DNA of 38,882 bases from an uncultured Cytophagales bacterium (GCA_938002655.1 CALLAC010000038.1:1-38882); one strand, 5' to 3'. Numbered from the stretch's first letter, positions 16,778 through 26,282 are shown. Made by a program: numbers and translations. The notes: generated by a model from the letters alone, not told the origin.

Positions 16778-17920
16778 ATGCGATTATTTTCCAAATTACC
16801 CGAATTGAAAACAACCATTTTTACGCAAATGAGTGCATTGGCAAAAGAGTATGGAGCTATCAACCTTTCACAAGGCTTTCCCGATTTTTCGCCACACCCC
16901 AAACTCATTGAAGCCAAATGCAAAGCTATGAAAAAAGGATTTAACCAGTACGCTCCTATGCAAGGCTATGAGCCATTACGAGAAAAAATTGCTGAAAAAA
17001 TCTACGAAATCTATCATTTTACCTGTAATCCTACTACCGAGATAACAATTACTGCTGGTGCAACACAAGCCATTTTTACAGCCATTATGGCTCTGCTTAA
17101 TCCTGATGAAGAAGCCATTCTCATAGAGCCTGTCTATGATAGCTATTTGCCTGCTATACGTCTTTGTAAAGGTATACCAAAATTTGTAGAACTGAATCTA
17201 CAAGACTTTTCTGTCCCTTGGGGGCAAGTAAAAAAACTCATTTCCAAAAAAACTAAACTCATTCTCATCAATTCTCCTCACAATCCCACAGGTAGCATAC
17301 TTAAAAAAAAAGATTTGCAAGAATTAGAAAAACTAACCAAAGATACTGATATTCTTATCATCAGCGACGAAGTGTATGAGCATATCATTTTTGATAATCA
17401 GCCTCACGAGAGCATTTTACGTTATCCCGAGCTTGCTAAACGTAGCTTGGTAGTATCTTCTTTTGGCAAAACCTATCACGTTACGGGTTGGAAAGTAGGC
17501 TATGTAGTTGCCCACGAAAATTTAATGAACGAATTTCGCAAAGTTCATCAATACAACGTTTTTTGTGTAAATTTGCCTGCACAGATAGCTTTTTACGAAA
17601 TTCTGAAAGAAAAGAGCCTCTATACAGAGCTTAATGCATTTTACCAAGAAAAACGCGATTTCTTTCAAAAACTTTTGCAGAATACACGCTTTTCATTAAA
17701 AAAAGTAGAAGGTACTTACTTTCAGCTTGTTTCTTATGCCAATATTTCAGAAGAAAAAGATATAGATTTTGCTATCCGCATGACCAAAGAGTTTGGAGTA
17801 GCTCCTATACCGCTATCAGTTTTTTATAGTAAACAAAACGATTGTAAACTTATACGTTTGTGCTTTGCTAAGGAAAATGAAACTTTGGAAAAAGCCGCCG
17901 AAAAGTTAGCTAAAATTTAG
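16778..17920 (+). CDS. ybdL: PLP-dependent aminotransferase, methionine/aromatic type (YbdL-like)
   Basis: This 380-residue class I/II aminotransferase resembles YbdL, which transaminates methionine and aromatic amino acids. Features include INLSQGFPDF (about 29-38), QYAPMQGYEPLREKIA, ITAGATQAIF (cofactor phosphate-binding), NSPHNPTG (about 165-172, the Asn that contacts PLP), ISDEVYE with the PLP-contact Asp and Tyr, and SFGKTYHVTGWKVGY, whose Lys forms the Schiff base. RLCFAK near the C-terminus supplies the carboxylate-binding Arg. The frame can begin at a TTG at 16769, but the ATG at 16778 matches the family start. The 3' end overlaps the convergent SGNH gene by 11 bp. KAT/ArAT-type activity is the alternative. 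Confidence 0.88.
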   Translation: MRLFSKLPELKTTIFTQMSALAKEYGAINLSQGFPDFSPHPKLIEAKCKAMKKGFNQYAPMQGYEPLREKIAEKIYEIYHFTCNPTTEITITAGATQAIFTAIMALLNPDEEAILIEPVYDSYLPAIRLCKGIPKFVELNLQDFSVPWGQVKKLISKKTKLILINSPHNPTGSILKKKDLQELEKLTKDTDILIISDEVYEHIIFDNQPHESILRYPELAKRSLVVSSFGKTYHVTGWKVGYVVAHENLMNEFRKVHQYNVFCVNLPAQIAFYEILKEKSLYTELNAFYQEKRDFFQKLLQNTRFSLKKVEGTYFQLVSYANISEEKDIDFAIRMTKEFGVAPIPLSVFYSKQNDCKLIRLCFAKENETLEKAAEKLAKI

Positions 17921-18767
17921 TGTTAGCTTCAATCCACTCGCACACTAATTCTGCAAGTATTTTTGCTCCTACACTGTTGAGGTGAATAAAATCTGTGATT
18001 GTATGAAAGCCGTGTATTTGGGCAATTTCGTTCCAAGTTCTGCCTAAAATATATCGTTGAAACATTGCAAGCTCAATGAGTTTGTGCTTGGGACGATATT
18101 GCTTGCGAGTTGGAGGTTTTTGCTCTAAAAAAGCTACGTGCTTTTCATAAAAAGGCAAGTAGTCTACACAATATTTTTGGGCAACTTTCTTTACTACTTC
18201 CACATATTCTCTGATGTGTGTATTGGCTTTGTGTGCCAGATTTTCACCCAAAACAGGCATTGAGATAAGTGCTATTTTAGCAGAAGTTTCATTTTGCAAG
18301 CGTTCTACAATTTTGCAAAGGTTTTCTTCATACCAAGAAATTGTAGCAGGCTGGGGCAGTTTTTTGAGTTTCTGATAAACTGCCTGATTTTCTTCGAAAA
18401 GTGTAGCATTGGCATCATTTGTCCCAATAAGTATGCTCACAAATTGCGGTTTGCAGGCGATAATTTCATCAAGCCTTTGCAACAGATTATAAGCCAAATC
18501 TGCATTTACACCTGCATTGATGTATTCATAATTTTCACCAAGTTTTTCAGCTACCATTTCGGTATAATTGGCACTCATATTACCACAAGTGAGGCTATCT
18601 CCTGCAAAAAGAATTCGCTTTTTTTCTGTGAATTCTTTTTTTTGCAAAAAATTTTGAGGGTTATTAGGGGCATTTCTGAACAAAAAACGATACAGATAAG
18701 CATATATTACTCCTCCTGCTATGAGTAAAATGAGTAAAATGACAGCAAGCAACAGTAAAACATTCAT
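17910..18767 (-). CDS. Membrane-anchored SGNH/GDSL-type hydrolase
   Basis: The 285-residue protein has one N-terminal membrane segment (about residues 3-27) and then an SGNH hydrolase domain. Block I is LFAGDSLTCG with the nucleophilic Ser, the block II Gly lies in NAGVNADLAYN, block III is IGTNDA with the oxyanion Asn, and the C-terminal Asp/His pair is in DFIHLNSVG. This marks an esterase or lipase-like enzyme facing the periplasm; the substrate is unknown. The C-terminal codons overlap the convergent aminotransferase gene. Confidence 0.85.
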   Translation of the reverse strand: MNVLLLLAVILLILLIAGGVIYAYLYRFLFRNAPNNPQNFLQKKEFTEKKRILFAGDSLTCGNMSANYTEMVAEKLGENYEYINAGVNADLAYNLLQRLDEIIACKPQFVSILIGTNDANATLFEENQAVYQKLKKLPQPATISWYEENLCKIVERLQNETSAKIALISMPVLGENLAHKANTHIREYVEVVKKVAQKYCVDYLPFYEKHVAFLEQKPPTRKQYRPKHKLIELAMFQRYILGRTWNEIAQIHGFHTITDFIHLNSVGAKILAELVCEWIEANTKF

Positions 18768-18812
18768 TAGGTTTTTATTTTGAAAAACGCTTTTATAGCA
18801 GAAAAAGTTGTG

Positions 18813-20330
18813 CTAACGCAAAAGAAGCACGCTGCCTGCTTTTTGGGGAAGTGGTGAGCCATCTGAAAATTTTCCCTGAATAGTCCAGATATACATTTCT
18901 TGCGGCAGAGGAACACCCTGAAAAGTACCGTCCCAGCCTGTATTCATAGCCTCCAATACATTTCGAGTGCGATATAGCAGTTTTCCGTTTCTATCATAGA
19001 TGCTCCATTCTATTTCAGCAATATTTTTTCCCATAACCCTCAAACAGTCGTGTATGCCGTCATTATTGGGGCTAAAAAGTGTGGGCAAAAAGAAATCCTT
19101 TTCACTATCATCAATGATTATTCTTACAGTTCGTAATACACTACATCCTTCGGCATTGGTAATAGTTACTTGAAAAGTAGTATTTTCATTTACAATAGCT
19201 TGTGTGATAGCCGAATTCGGTGAAGAAAGCCCTTCCGAAGGTTGCCACTGGTACGATACGCCACCGTTAGCTTCCAAAGTAAATGGAATGTTTCTGCCTA
19301 TACGAATTTCAGCGGCAGGTAAAGTAGGAGTAGGCAAAGGCTTTGCAGTAATTTCAATAGCTATTTTTTCACTTTCGCAACCTGCTTGCCAAGCACTCAC
19401 ATGCAAAGTAGTACTCTGCGTAATATGGATATGCATCGTATCTGTAACGATAACTTGCCCTATGGCATTAGTAATAGGACTGGGATTGTTATCTCTATAC
19501 CAACGAAATTGCGTAGCTGTAGGATGAGCAACTCTCAATAAAACAGAACTATTCGCACATACCGATACATTTGTTTGGTTGCTTTGCGGCTTTGCCAAAG
19601 TAGTACGAAATTGCCATACAAAACTATCATAAATGCCTTCATACACTGCTCCAGCTGACGTTCTGAAACTTGCAGGATCAATGGTTATGTAGTATTCCCG
19701 AAATGGCAACAAAGGCTGATTTATCAAAAAAGAAACTGCCTGCCCACTGATAAGTACCCGAGAACTTTGCACAGGAATTTGCTCGTGTAGCGTATTAGTC
19801 AACTTTTCATAAATTCTGATTTTTCCCGAAGGACTTGCCATTACAGGAGCAGAAAGCGTAATTTGAAAAATGTTTTGTTGTAAAGAAAGGCAATGCGTAT
19901 TAGGAACAGGGTTGAAACTTTGATGTGTAACAAGTCCATTAGCAATAGAAAAACGCCAGTCGTAGGCATCATCAAAACCTGCAAAATCTTGATTAAGCAT
20001 ATTTTTGAAGGCTCCCGAAGAAATCAGAACATATACCACTTGATTGAAAGAAAGCGAAGCAGGTATTACTATTTCTGCCCAATTTTCAGAAACCGTGATG
20101 CAACTGCAAGTAATTGGAATAAAGAAAATTTGATTATTGCTCACTGCGTCAAAAATTCTCACACTACCCGTAGAGCCTTTTTGGATATTTTCATTAAAAT
20201 AAATTTTCAAACGAACATTACTAGGAACTAATGTTGCATTTCGAGCAGGAAACAGCAGTGTGTCTGTAGGTAGAGCATTTGCTACAAAACCTCCAAACAA
20301 AAACAAGCAGAGCAACCAAAATTTTTTCAT
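18813..20330 (-). CDS. Secreted Ig-like protein with gliding-motility/type IX secretion C-terminal domain
   Basis: The 505-residue product has a signal peptide (MKKFWLLCLFLFGGFVANA), then two bacterial Ig-like (SbsA/Big_5-type) regions at about 20-245, with patterns such as PSNVRLKIYFNENIQKG and KIRIYEKLTNTLHEQIP, further beta-sandwich PKD/Ig-like regions at about 250-400, and a C-terminal domain of about 90 residues with FFLPTLFSPNNDGIHD and a WDGTFQG..LP turn. The last part is the gliding-motility-associated C-terminal (type B) domain that sends proteins through the type IX system to the cell surface. The role is probably surface adhesion or cell-wall-related; no enzyme domain is visible. 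No type IX machinery gene is in the window. Confidence 0.85.
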   Translation of the reverse strand: MKKFWLLCLFLFGGFVANALPTDTLLFPARNATLVPSNVRLKIYFNENIQKGSTGSVRIFDAVSNNQIFFIPITCSCITVSENWAEIVIPASLSFNQVVYVLISSGAFKNMLNQDFAGFDDAYDWRFSIANGLVTHQSFNPVPNTHCLSLQQNIFQITLSAPVMASPSGKIRIYEKLTNTLHEQIPVQSSRVLISGQAVSFLINQPLLPFREYYITIDPASFRTSAGAVYEGIYDSFVWQFRTTLAKPQSNQTNVSVCANSSVLLRVAHPTATQFRWYRDNNPSPITNAIGQVIVTDTMHIHITQSTTLHVSAWQAGCESEKIAIEITAKPLPTPTLPAAEIRIGRNIPFTLEANGGVSYQWQPSEGLSSPNSAITQAIVNENTTFQVTITNAEGCSVLRTVRIIIDDSEKDFFLPTLFSPNNDGIHDCLRVMGKNIAEIEWSIYDRNGKLLYRTRNVLEAMNTGWDGTFQGVPLPQEMYIWTIQGKFSDGSPLPQKAGSVLLLR

Positions 20331-20424
20331 TACATGAAAACTTTAAGCATTTTCTCATTTATACTTTCAAATCTCAAAAGGTAAATGGTAGTTTGAATTA
20401 GTTTTTTGAAACTGTAAATTTTAA

Positions 20425-20432
20425 TATTTTTG
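20425..20432 (+). promoter_or_regulatory. Candidate -7 promoter element of the Rpn-like gene
   Basis: TATTTTTG matches TAnnTTTG and lies 14 bp before the ATG at 20447. A TTTG at 20405-20408 could serve as -33 element with a rather short 16-base spacer. Confidence 0.4.
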
Positions 20433-20446
20433 TGAAAAAAACAAGT

Positions 20447-21263
20447 ATGCCCAGGCGTTATATCAATCCTTTTACAGACTTTGGTTTCAAAAAAATTTTT
20501 GGGACCGAAGAAAATAAAGATTTACTTATTGATTTTCTAGAAAGCCTATTACCTGAAAAGGGTAAAATCAAAACGCTAAATTTTCTTAAAACCGAAAACT
20601 TGGGCAATACCCTCAAAGACCGCAAAGCTATTTTTGACCTTTATTGCGAAAACGACAAAGGTGAAAAGTATATCGTGGAACTGCAAAAAGCAAGACAACT
20701 TTATTTCAAAGATAGAAGTCTTTATTATGCTACCTTTCCTCTGCAAGAGCAAGCTACTATGGATTTCACCTTTGATGATACCCACCCCACGCAATACATT
20801 CACGATGTACAACTGATAGAAAAGCATACAGGCAAAGTGTTTAATGAAAAGCTACGATTTATTGAAATGCCCAAGTTTGAAAAGAAAGAAAAAGAGCTCA
20901 AAAATCATTTAGACAAATGGCTCTATGTACTGAAAAATCTTACTAAACTGGATCAAATGCTTTCCAAAGTGAAGGAAAGAGTATTTGCCAAGTTGTTCCA
21001 TACTGCTGAAATTGCTAATTACTCGCCCAAAGAAAGAGCCGCATACATGCAAAGTGAAAAAATACGCTCGCGATTGGAAAAATGTTTTGGAAACAACTCT
21101 TCTAGAAGGTATGGAAAAAGGAATTCAAAAAGGAGTTGAAAAAGCCAAAGAAGAAGTTATTCAAAAAGCCATCCAAAAGGGTTTGGATGATGAAACTATT
21201 GCCGAGCTAACTGGATTTTCGCAAAAAGAAATTGCTATAATTAGAAAAAAAATCAATGCTTGA
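20447..21263 (+). pseudogene. Rpn-family (PD-(D/E)XK) recombination-promoting nuclease/putative transposase, frameshifted
   Basis: The N-terminus INPFTDFGFKKIFG and the nuclease core FDLYCENDKGEKYIVELQ (Asp..Glu-x-Gln) identify the PD-(D/E)XK-type Rpn/PDDEXK_2 family, whose members promote recombination and often behave as mobile genes. Two lesions are visible. First, an in-frame deletion of roughly 20 codons between QEQAT and MDFTFDD, where the family normally has a segment ending in a hydrophobic strand. Second, a frameshift near 21055-21065 in a run of six A: before it the frame reads AAYMQSEK, after it the -1 frame reads KYARDWKNVLETT through EGMEKGIQKGVEK to IIRKKINA. Removing one A restores one frame of about 270 codons. 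The tail overlaps the ABC ATPase start by 8 bp. Start ATG at 20447; the GTG at 20432 lies in the promoter. Confidence 0.8.
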
Positions 21264-21960
21264 GGTTCAGGATGTATCGCTTTCGTTTGGGCAGAGAAAA
21301 ATTCTTGAAAATATCAGCTTTCAATGCTCGAAAGGAGAGCTAATCTGTGTTTTAGGTAGAAACGGAACAGGCAAATCTTCTTTGCTTCAATGTATAAGCG
21401 GTTTTTTAAAATTTGAAGGGACTATCAAAATTTTTCAAAAAAATATTCAGGAACTTTCTGCAAAAGAAATTTCCCGAACTATCAGCATTGTACTTCCGAA
21501 TACACCTGTTTCTGCTTATGCTCTCAATGTTTATGAAACGATACTGCTGGGCAGAACCCCTTATTTCAACTGGCTTGCTCAGATGCAAGAAAAAGATATC
21601 CAAGCCATACACAATGCTATTCAAAAAACACAAGTGCAAGCCCTATTAAGCAAAAGTCTGCAAAATATCAGCGATGGAGAAAGACAAAGGGTAATGATTG
21701 CCCGAGCTATCGCCCAAGATACCCCTGTTGTAGTAGCCGATGAACCTACTGCCTTTCTTGACGTATATTTTAGGAAACAAATTCTACAACTATTTCAAAG
21801 AATTGCTCGAGAAGAGCATAAGTGTATATTGCTTTCTACTCATGAAATTGACCTTGCTCTTGAATATGCCGATAAACTCTTGCTTTTGAATAAAGAAAAA
21901 AAACACCTTTTTCTTGGTAAGTGGCAAAAAGAGCAAGTTTGGGAATTTCTTGAAGGGTAA
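21256..21960 (+). CDS. ABC transporter ATP-binding protein (FecE/HmuV-like)
   Basis: This 234-residue ATPase has Walker A GRNGTGKSS (about 34-42), a Q-loop region near ISIVLPNTP with a substitution of the usual Gln, the C-loop ISDGERQRVMIARA (LSGGQ variant), Walker B VVVADEPTAFLD and the H-loop STHEIDLALEYADK. The pattern fits the ATPases of iron-siderophore, haem or cobalamin importers. No permease or binding protein is adjacent, so it is an orphan subunit here and must pair with components encoded elsewhere. Its ATG lies 8 bp inside the end of the Rpn-like frame. Confidence 0.88.
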   Translation: MLEVQDVSLSFGQRKILENISFQCSKGELICVLGRNGTGKSSLLQCISGFLKFEGTIKIFQKNIQELSAKEISRTISIVLPNTPVSAYALNVYETILLGRTPYFNWLAQMQEKDIQAIHNAIQKTQVQALLSKSLQNISDGERQRVMIARAIAQDTPVVVADEPTAFLDVYFRKQILQLFQRIAREEHKCILLSTHEIDLALEYADKLLLLNKEKKHLFLGKWQKEQVWEFLEG

Positions 21961-22084
21961 AAAAAGCCTTTCGGCTTGTAAAAAGCCACAAGTATGAAAA
22001 GATTTTTTTGAAAAAAGAATAATTTTTGAAAAAATTTTCGTAGATTGCACCCGAATTTGTATTTTGTACTAATCTCTTCGTCCT

Positions 22085-22915
22085 ATGTCAAAACTTCGTA
22101 TTTTGTACGTTGCTAGCGAAATAGCCCCTTTTCTCCAAACCAGCAAAGTAGCCGATTTTGTCAGACACATTCCACAAGCTATGCAAGAAAGAGGAATGGA
22201 AATCAGAATTTTAGTACCTCGTTTCGGTACAATCAATGAACGTAAAAATCGCCTCCACGAAGTTGTCAGACTATCGGGTATCAATATCTCGATAGGTGAT
22301 GAAGAAAAGCCGCTCACTATCAAGGTGGCCTCAGTGCCGAATGCCAAAATGCAAGTCTATTTTATTGATAACGAAGATTACTTTCATCGAAAATCTGTTT
22401 TTGTAGATAAAGACAATCGCTTTTTTGAAGATAACGATGAAAGAGCCATATTTTTCTGCAAAGGCGTTTTAGAAACTATCAAAAAACTTGGCTGGGCTCC
22501 TGATATTATTCACTGCAACGATTGGATGACTAGCTTCATTCCTATGTACCTGAAAACCACCTATCGTAAAGACCCGATTTTCCAAAACACCAAATCTATT
22601 TTCAGCATTTTTGACAACCATTTCAACCATCAATTTGGTAAAGATTTGGCAGAAAAAGTAAAAATGTTAGATATTGATGATGCCGCCGTAGAGCATCTTT
22701 CTCAAGCTAATTTTGAAAGCATCATTAAAACCGGCATAAAATATGCAGACATGGTGATAAGTGCCGAAGAAGAATACAGTGAAAAACTACAAAATTTGCT
22801 TAATGAAATCAAAAATGAGTGCGTTATCAATCATCTACCTTTTGGAAGCTCCGACCAAAGCCAAGCACTATCAGACTCATACTTCAACCTTTACAATGAA
22901 CTTAGTAGCCGTTAG
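22085..22915 (+). CDS. Short GlgA-like protein (glycogen/starch synthase N-terminal domain only)
   Basis: The 276 residues match only the N-terminal Rossmann half of family 5 glycogen/starch synthases: ILYVASEIAPFLQTSKVADFV at the start corresponds to the region with the KTGGLADVV motif, and PDIIHCNDWMTSFIPMYLK matches the HxHDW region. The KTGG ADP-glucose motif is replaced by QTSK and the C-terminal half with the donor-site residues is missing, so synthase activity is unlikely. I recall short forms of this kind as widespread in Bacteroidota beside DUF4270 and glmS, so this is a conserved variant and not a broken gene. The function is unknown. It overlaps the DUF4270 gene by 20 bp. Confidence 0.85.
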   Translation: MSKLRILYVASEIAPFLQTSKVADFVRHIPQAMQERGMEIRILVPRFGTINERKNRLHEVVRLSGINISIGDEEKPLTIKVASVPNAKMQVYFIDNEDYFHRKSVFVDKDNRFFEDNDERAIFFCKGVLETIKKLGWAPDIIHCNDWMTSFIPMYLKTTYRKDPIFQNTKSIFSIFDNHFNHQFGKDLAEKVKMLDIDDAAVEHLSQANFESIIKTGIKYADMVISAEEEYSEKLQNLLNEIKNECVINHLPFGSSDQSQALSDSYFNLYNELSSR

Positions 22916-24320
22916 AAAATTATTATTTTTGTGTTGCTTTGCTCTACTGTGGAGTGCCTGCAATAAATCCACTACTATCGGAAGTGAATTACAACCCCAA
23001 AATCTTGGGGTTGTTTTTACAGATACTGTCAGTATTGAAACTTCCACCATACTTTTGGATAGCATTGCTACCACCAACAGAGAAATTATTTTGACAGGGG
23101 AATACACCGACCCTATACTAGGGCAAATTAAGGCGGTAAGTTTTTTTAATGTTCAACCTTTTAATAAAACTTTTTCCTTTGGAGCAAATCCACAATTTAT
23201 TTCAGCAGTTTTTTCGTTTCCTATCAATTTTGTATATGGCGATAGCTCACAGGTGCAGACACTTTCCGTGCATCGTCTCACAGAAAGAATAAGCCCCAGA
23301 CGTGTCTATTACAATTATGATATACTCAACTACGAGCCTATTCCCATAGCTTCTTATACTTTTTCAGGCACACAGGCGGCTATTTTCGGAAAAATTGAAA
23401 TCCCTCTTACTGATGCTTTCCGTGATGAAATTGTAAATCTAGTAAATTTGAACGCCAACGATGAACTTACCCAAGCCGAACTCGATGCTTTTGTTAAAGG
23501 TTTTGCATTAGTTTCGCAAGGAGGAAATGCTATTTGGGGGTTTCGTGTAACCGACGAAATTCCTGCCGCCATTGAAATTAAGTTTATCAGCGATAACGGT
23601 AGTGAACAAATTTACCGAATAGTAGTTCGTAATGCAGTTTCAGCGGAAGATGTGAGCAATGAACGCTATAATTCACAGCGTTTCAACCATGTTTCTGCTA
23701 ATCGTGCTAGTACACCGCTTCAAACGCTTACTACACCTTATCAAACGTTACCTTCGTCTGTAACCAATGAGCAAACTTTTATTCAAGAATCCCTAGGGAT
23801 TCGTACCAAAGTTACTTTCCCACACTTGAAAGAGTTGGTAAAAGATAAAACAATTGCAATCAATAAGGCTGATTTAGTGGTATATCCCGTAGAAAATTCA
23901 TACAATCAGTTCTACAAACTACCTCGCAGATTAGATATGCTTCGCCTTGATGCAAATGGCAAACTCATCAAATATTTTTTCCGATTTTCCGAAATTCGCT
24001 TAGGACAGGGTGTTATCATTCAAGATACATTAGATGCACGCATTCAAGCAGAAGGTAATAACCCTTTCGGTTTTGATAGACCTTTTATGGCAAGTTTCAA
24101 CCCTATAAGCAATAGCTATAATATGGAAATTACCACCTACTTGCAATATGTGCTCAACGGTTTAAATCCTCGTTACAAAGGCGTGAACAAATTCCCTAAT
24201 TCAGGTTTTATTCTTTCTTCAGATTTGAGTAATACAGCCGTTTACCGAATGATTGTGAGTAGCCCGAAACGAGTAAACCGAAAAATGCAGTTAAGAATAT
24301 TTTATACCATTGTCAAATAA
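22896..24320 (+). CDS. DUF4270-family lipoprotein
   Basis: The 474-residue protein begins with a lipoprotein signal peptide (MNLVAVRKLLFLCCFALLWSAC, lipobox WSAC with the acylated Cys at residue 22) followed by a beta-rich domain typical of DUF4270: IGSELQPQNLGVVFTDTVSI near the N-terminus, TGEYTDPILGQIKA, IRTKVTFPHLKEL in the middle and a C-terminal FILSSD..RMIV..PKR..RKMQLRIFYT. It is exported and lipid-anchored; its role is not known. The frame is open 45 codons further upstream inside the GlgA-like gene, but the signal peptide fixes the ATG at 22896. It sits between the GlgA-like gene (20-bp overlap) and glmS (18-bp gap). Confidence 0.87.
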   Translation: MNLVAVRKLLFLCCFALLWSACNKSTTIGSELQPQNLGVVFTDTVSIETSTILLDSIATTNREIILTGEYTDPILGQIKAVSFFNVQPFNKTFSFGANPQFISAVFSFPINFVYGDSSQVQTLSVHRLTERISPRRVYYNYDILNYEPIPIASYTFSGTQAAIFGKIEIPLTDAFRDEIVNLVNLNANDELTQAELDAFVKGFALVSQGGNAIWGFRVTDEIPAAIEIKFISDNGSEQIYRIVVRNAVSAEDVSNERYNSQRFNHVSANRASTPLQTLTTPYQTLPSSVTNEQTFIQESLGIRTKVTFPHLKELVKDKTIAINKADLVVYPVENSYNQFYKLPRRLDMLRLDANGKLIKYFFRFSEIRLGQGVIIQDTLDARIQAEGNNPFGFDRPFMASFNPISNSYNMEITTYLQYVLNGLNPRYKGVNKFPNSGFILSSDLSNTAVYRMIVSSPKRVNRKMQLRIFYTIVK

Positions 24321-24338
24321 AACCAAAATTTTTAGTGT

Positions 24339-26183
24339 ATGTGTGGCATCGTTGCGTATGTAGGCGAAAGAGAGGCATATCCGATTATTATCAGTGGATT
24401 GCAAAAGCTGGAATATCGTGGTTACGATAGTGCCGGAATAGCTCTGCTTAATGGCGGATTGAATATTTACAAGAAAAAAGGTAAAGTAAAAGAACTTGCC
24501 GAACTGCTCGAAAAAGAAAAAGAACATTTGCATAGCAATATAGGCATAGGACATACTCGCTGGGCTACTCACGGAGAACCCAATGATATCAATGCTCATC
24601 CGCATTACTCTGCCAATAAAAATATGGCAATCATTCACAATGGTATCATTGAAAACTATGCCGCTCTCAAAAAAGATTTGATGAACAAAGGGTATGAGTT
24701 TCGTAGCGATACAGACTCAGAAGTTTTTATCAATCTTATAGAGCATATCAAAAATCATGAACAATGCTCTTTGGACGAAGCTGTAAGGCTCGCAATGACA
24801 CAGGTTGTAGGAGCTTATGCCATTGTGATTATTTCTAAAGAAGATAGTACCCAACTGGTTGCCGCACGAAAAGGTAGCCCTTTGGTAGTAGGCGTAGGCG
24901 AAGGCGAGTATTTTTTGGCCTCCGACGCTACTCCTATCGTAGAACACACCAAAAAAGTAATTTATCTCAACGACCAAGAAATTGTGGTAATTCGTAATGG
25001 AAAATTGCAAATCCGTACTATCGAAGATTTACCCATTACCCCCTATATTCAGACACTAGATTTGGAGCTTTCTCAAATTGAAAAAGGAGGCTTTCCGCAT
25101 TTTACACTCAAAGAAATTTTTGAACAACCTAAGTCGCTACGCGATGCTATGCGTGGGCGTATCAATGCTGAAAAAAATCATCTTGTTTTAGGCGGCTTAA
25201 TTGAATACCAAAAAAAGCTCATCAACGCTGACCGAATTATCATTGTAGGTTGTGGAACTTCATGGCACGCAGGGCTGGTAGGCGAATACCTTTTTGAAGA
25301 ATTTGCACGTATCCCTGTGGAAGTAGAGTATGCATCAGAGTTTCGCTATCGTAACCCTATTATTCGTGAAGGTGATGTGGTAATTGCTATTTCGCAATCT
25401 GGTGAAACCGCTGATACCCTTGCGGCAGTGGAACTTGCCAAAAGCAAAGGAGCTATTATTTTTGGCGTTTGTAATGTAGTAGGCTCTTCTATTCCGAGAG
25501 CTACCCATGCAGGAGCATACATACACGCAGGTCCTGAAATTGGCGTGGCCAGTACCAAAGCCTTTACAGGACAAATCATTGTACTTACGATGATGTCTCT
25601 CATTATCGGCAGAGCCAAAGGTACTATCACCGAATCAAAGTTTCAGGAACTTATCGCTGAATTAGTAACTATTCCCGATAAAGTAGAGTACATACTTCAT
25701 AAAGTAGACAGTCAGATTAAATATATTGCCGAAGAGTTTAAAGATGCAAAAAACTTCCTCTATTTAGGCAGAGGTTTCAATTTTCCTGTGGCTTTGGAAG
25801 GAGCTCTGAAATTAAAAGAAATCTCTTACATTCATGCCGAAGGCTACCCCGCCGCCGAAATGAAACACGGACCTATCGCTCTGATAGATGAAAATATGCC
25901 CGTAGTCTTTATTGCACCCCAAGATAGCACTTACGAAAAAATTATAAACAACATACAAGAAATTAAAGCTCGCAAAGGCAGAATTATTGCCGTTGTAAAC
26001 GAAGGTGATAAGGAGATTAAAGATTTAGCTGAATTTACCATTGAAATTCCTCAAACTCATGAAGCATTTTCACCTATTCTCACCGTAATTCCTTTACAAC
26101 TGCTTTCTTACTATATTGCTACACATTTGGTTGAAGATGTAGACAAACCACGTAATCTGGCTAAATCGGTAACAGTAGAGTAG
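24339..26183 (+). CDS. glmS: Glutamine-fructose-6-phosphate aminotransferase (isomerizing)
   Basis: GlmS makes glucosamine-6-phosphate from fructose-6-phosphate and glutamine, the first step to UDP-GlcNAc for peptidoglycan and LPS. The 614 residues start with the class II glutaminase domain (catalytic Cys2 in MCGIVAYVG, HTRWATHG at about 72-79), followed by two SIS isomerase domains (about 290-420 and 460-600) with GCGTSWHAG, ISQSGETADT and LGRGFNFPVALEGALKLKE, and the C-terminal NLAKSVTVE. Everything is intact and of normal length. It closes the GlgA-like/DUF4270/glmS run, so the two uncharacterised proteins may be linked to envelope-sugar supply; this is an inference from position. Confidence 0.97.
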   Translation: MCGIVAYVGEREAYPIIISGLQKLEYRGYDSAGIALLNGGLNIYKKKGKVKELAELLEKEKEHLHSNIGIGHTRWATHGEPNDINAHPHYSANKNMAIIHNGIIENYAALKKDLMNKGYEFRSDTDSEVFINLIEHIKNHEQCSLDEAVRLAMTQVVGAYAIVIISKEDSTQLVAARKGSPLVVGVGEGEYFLASDATPIVEHTKKVIYLNDQEIVVIRNGKLQIRTIEDLPITPYIQTLDLELSQIEKGGFPHFTLKEIFEQPKSLRDAMRGRINAEKNHLVLGGLIEYQKKLINADRIIIVGCGTSWHAGLVGEYLFEEFARIPVEVEYASEFRYRNPIIREGDVVIAISQSGETADTLAAVELAKSKGAIIFGVCNVVGSSIPRATHAGAYIHAGPEIGVASTKAFTGQIIVLTMMSLIIGRAKGTITESKFQELIAELVTIPDKVEYILHKVDSQIKYIAEEFKDAKNFLYLGRGFNFPVALEGALKLKEISYIHAEGYPAAEMKHGPIALIDENMPVVFIAPQDSTYEKIINNIQEIKARKGRIIAVVNEGDKEIKDLAEFTIEIPQTHEAFSPILTVIPLQLLSYYIATHLVEDVDKPRNLAKSVTVE

Positions 26184-26282
26184 AATTTTAATTCGGAAAG
26201 ATTACTTCTGCAAGATTATTTTCACACAAGTTTTTGTATTCGCTGAAAGATTGCTTCGTTTCAGGTCTTTGAGATATGGTTT

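Noticed and set aside
21964-21992. Terminator after the ABC ATPase gene
   Set aside because: AAGCC-TTTC-GGCTT gives only a 5-bp stem and no T-run follows; an alternative pairing is equally weak.
22085-22915. Truncated glycogen synthase pseudogene
   Set aside because: The frame is clean, overlaps the next gene in a conserved way, and short forms of this type are known from Bacteroidota, so decay is not needed to explain it.
26184-26282. Possible CRISPR repeat or leader downstream of csx20
   Set aside because: Only a short 6-bp inverted repeat (CTGAAA/TTTCAG) is seen and nothing recurs at spacer distance.
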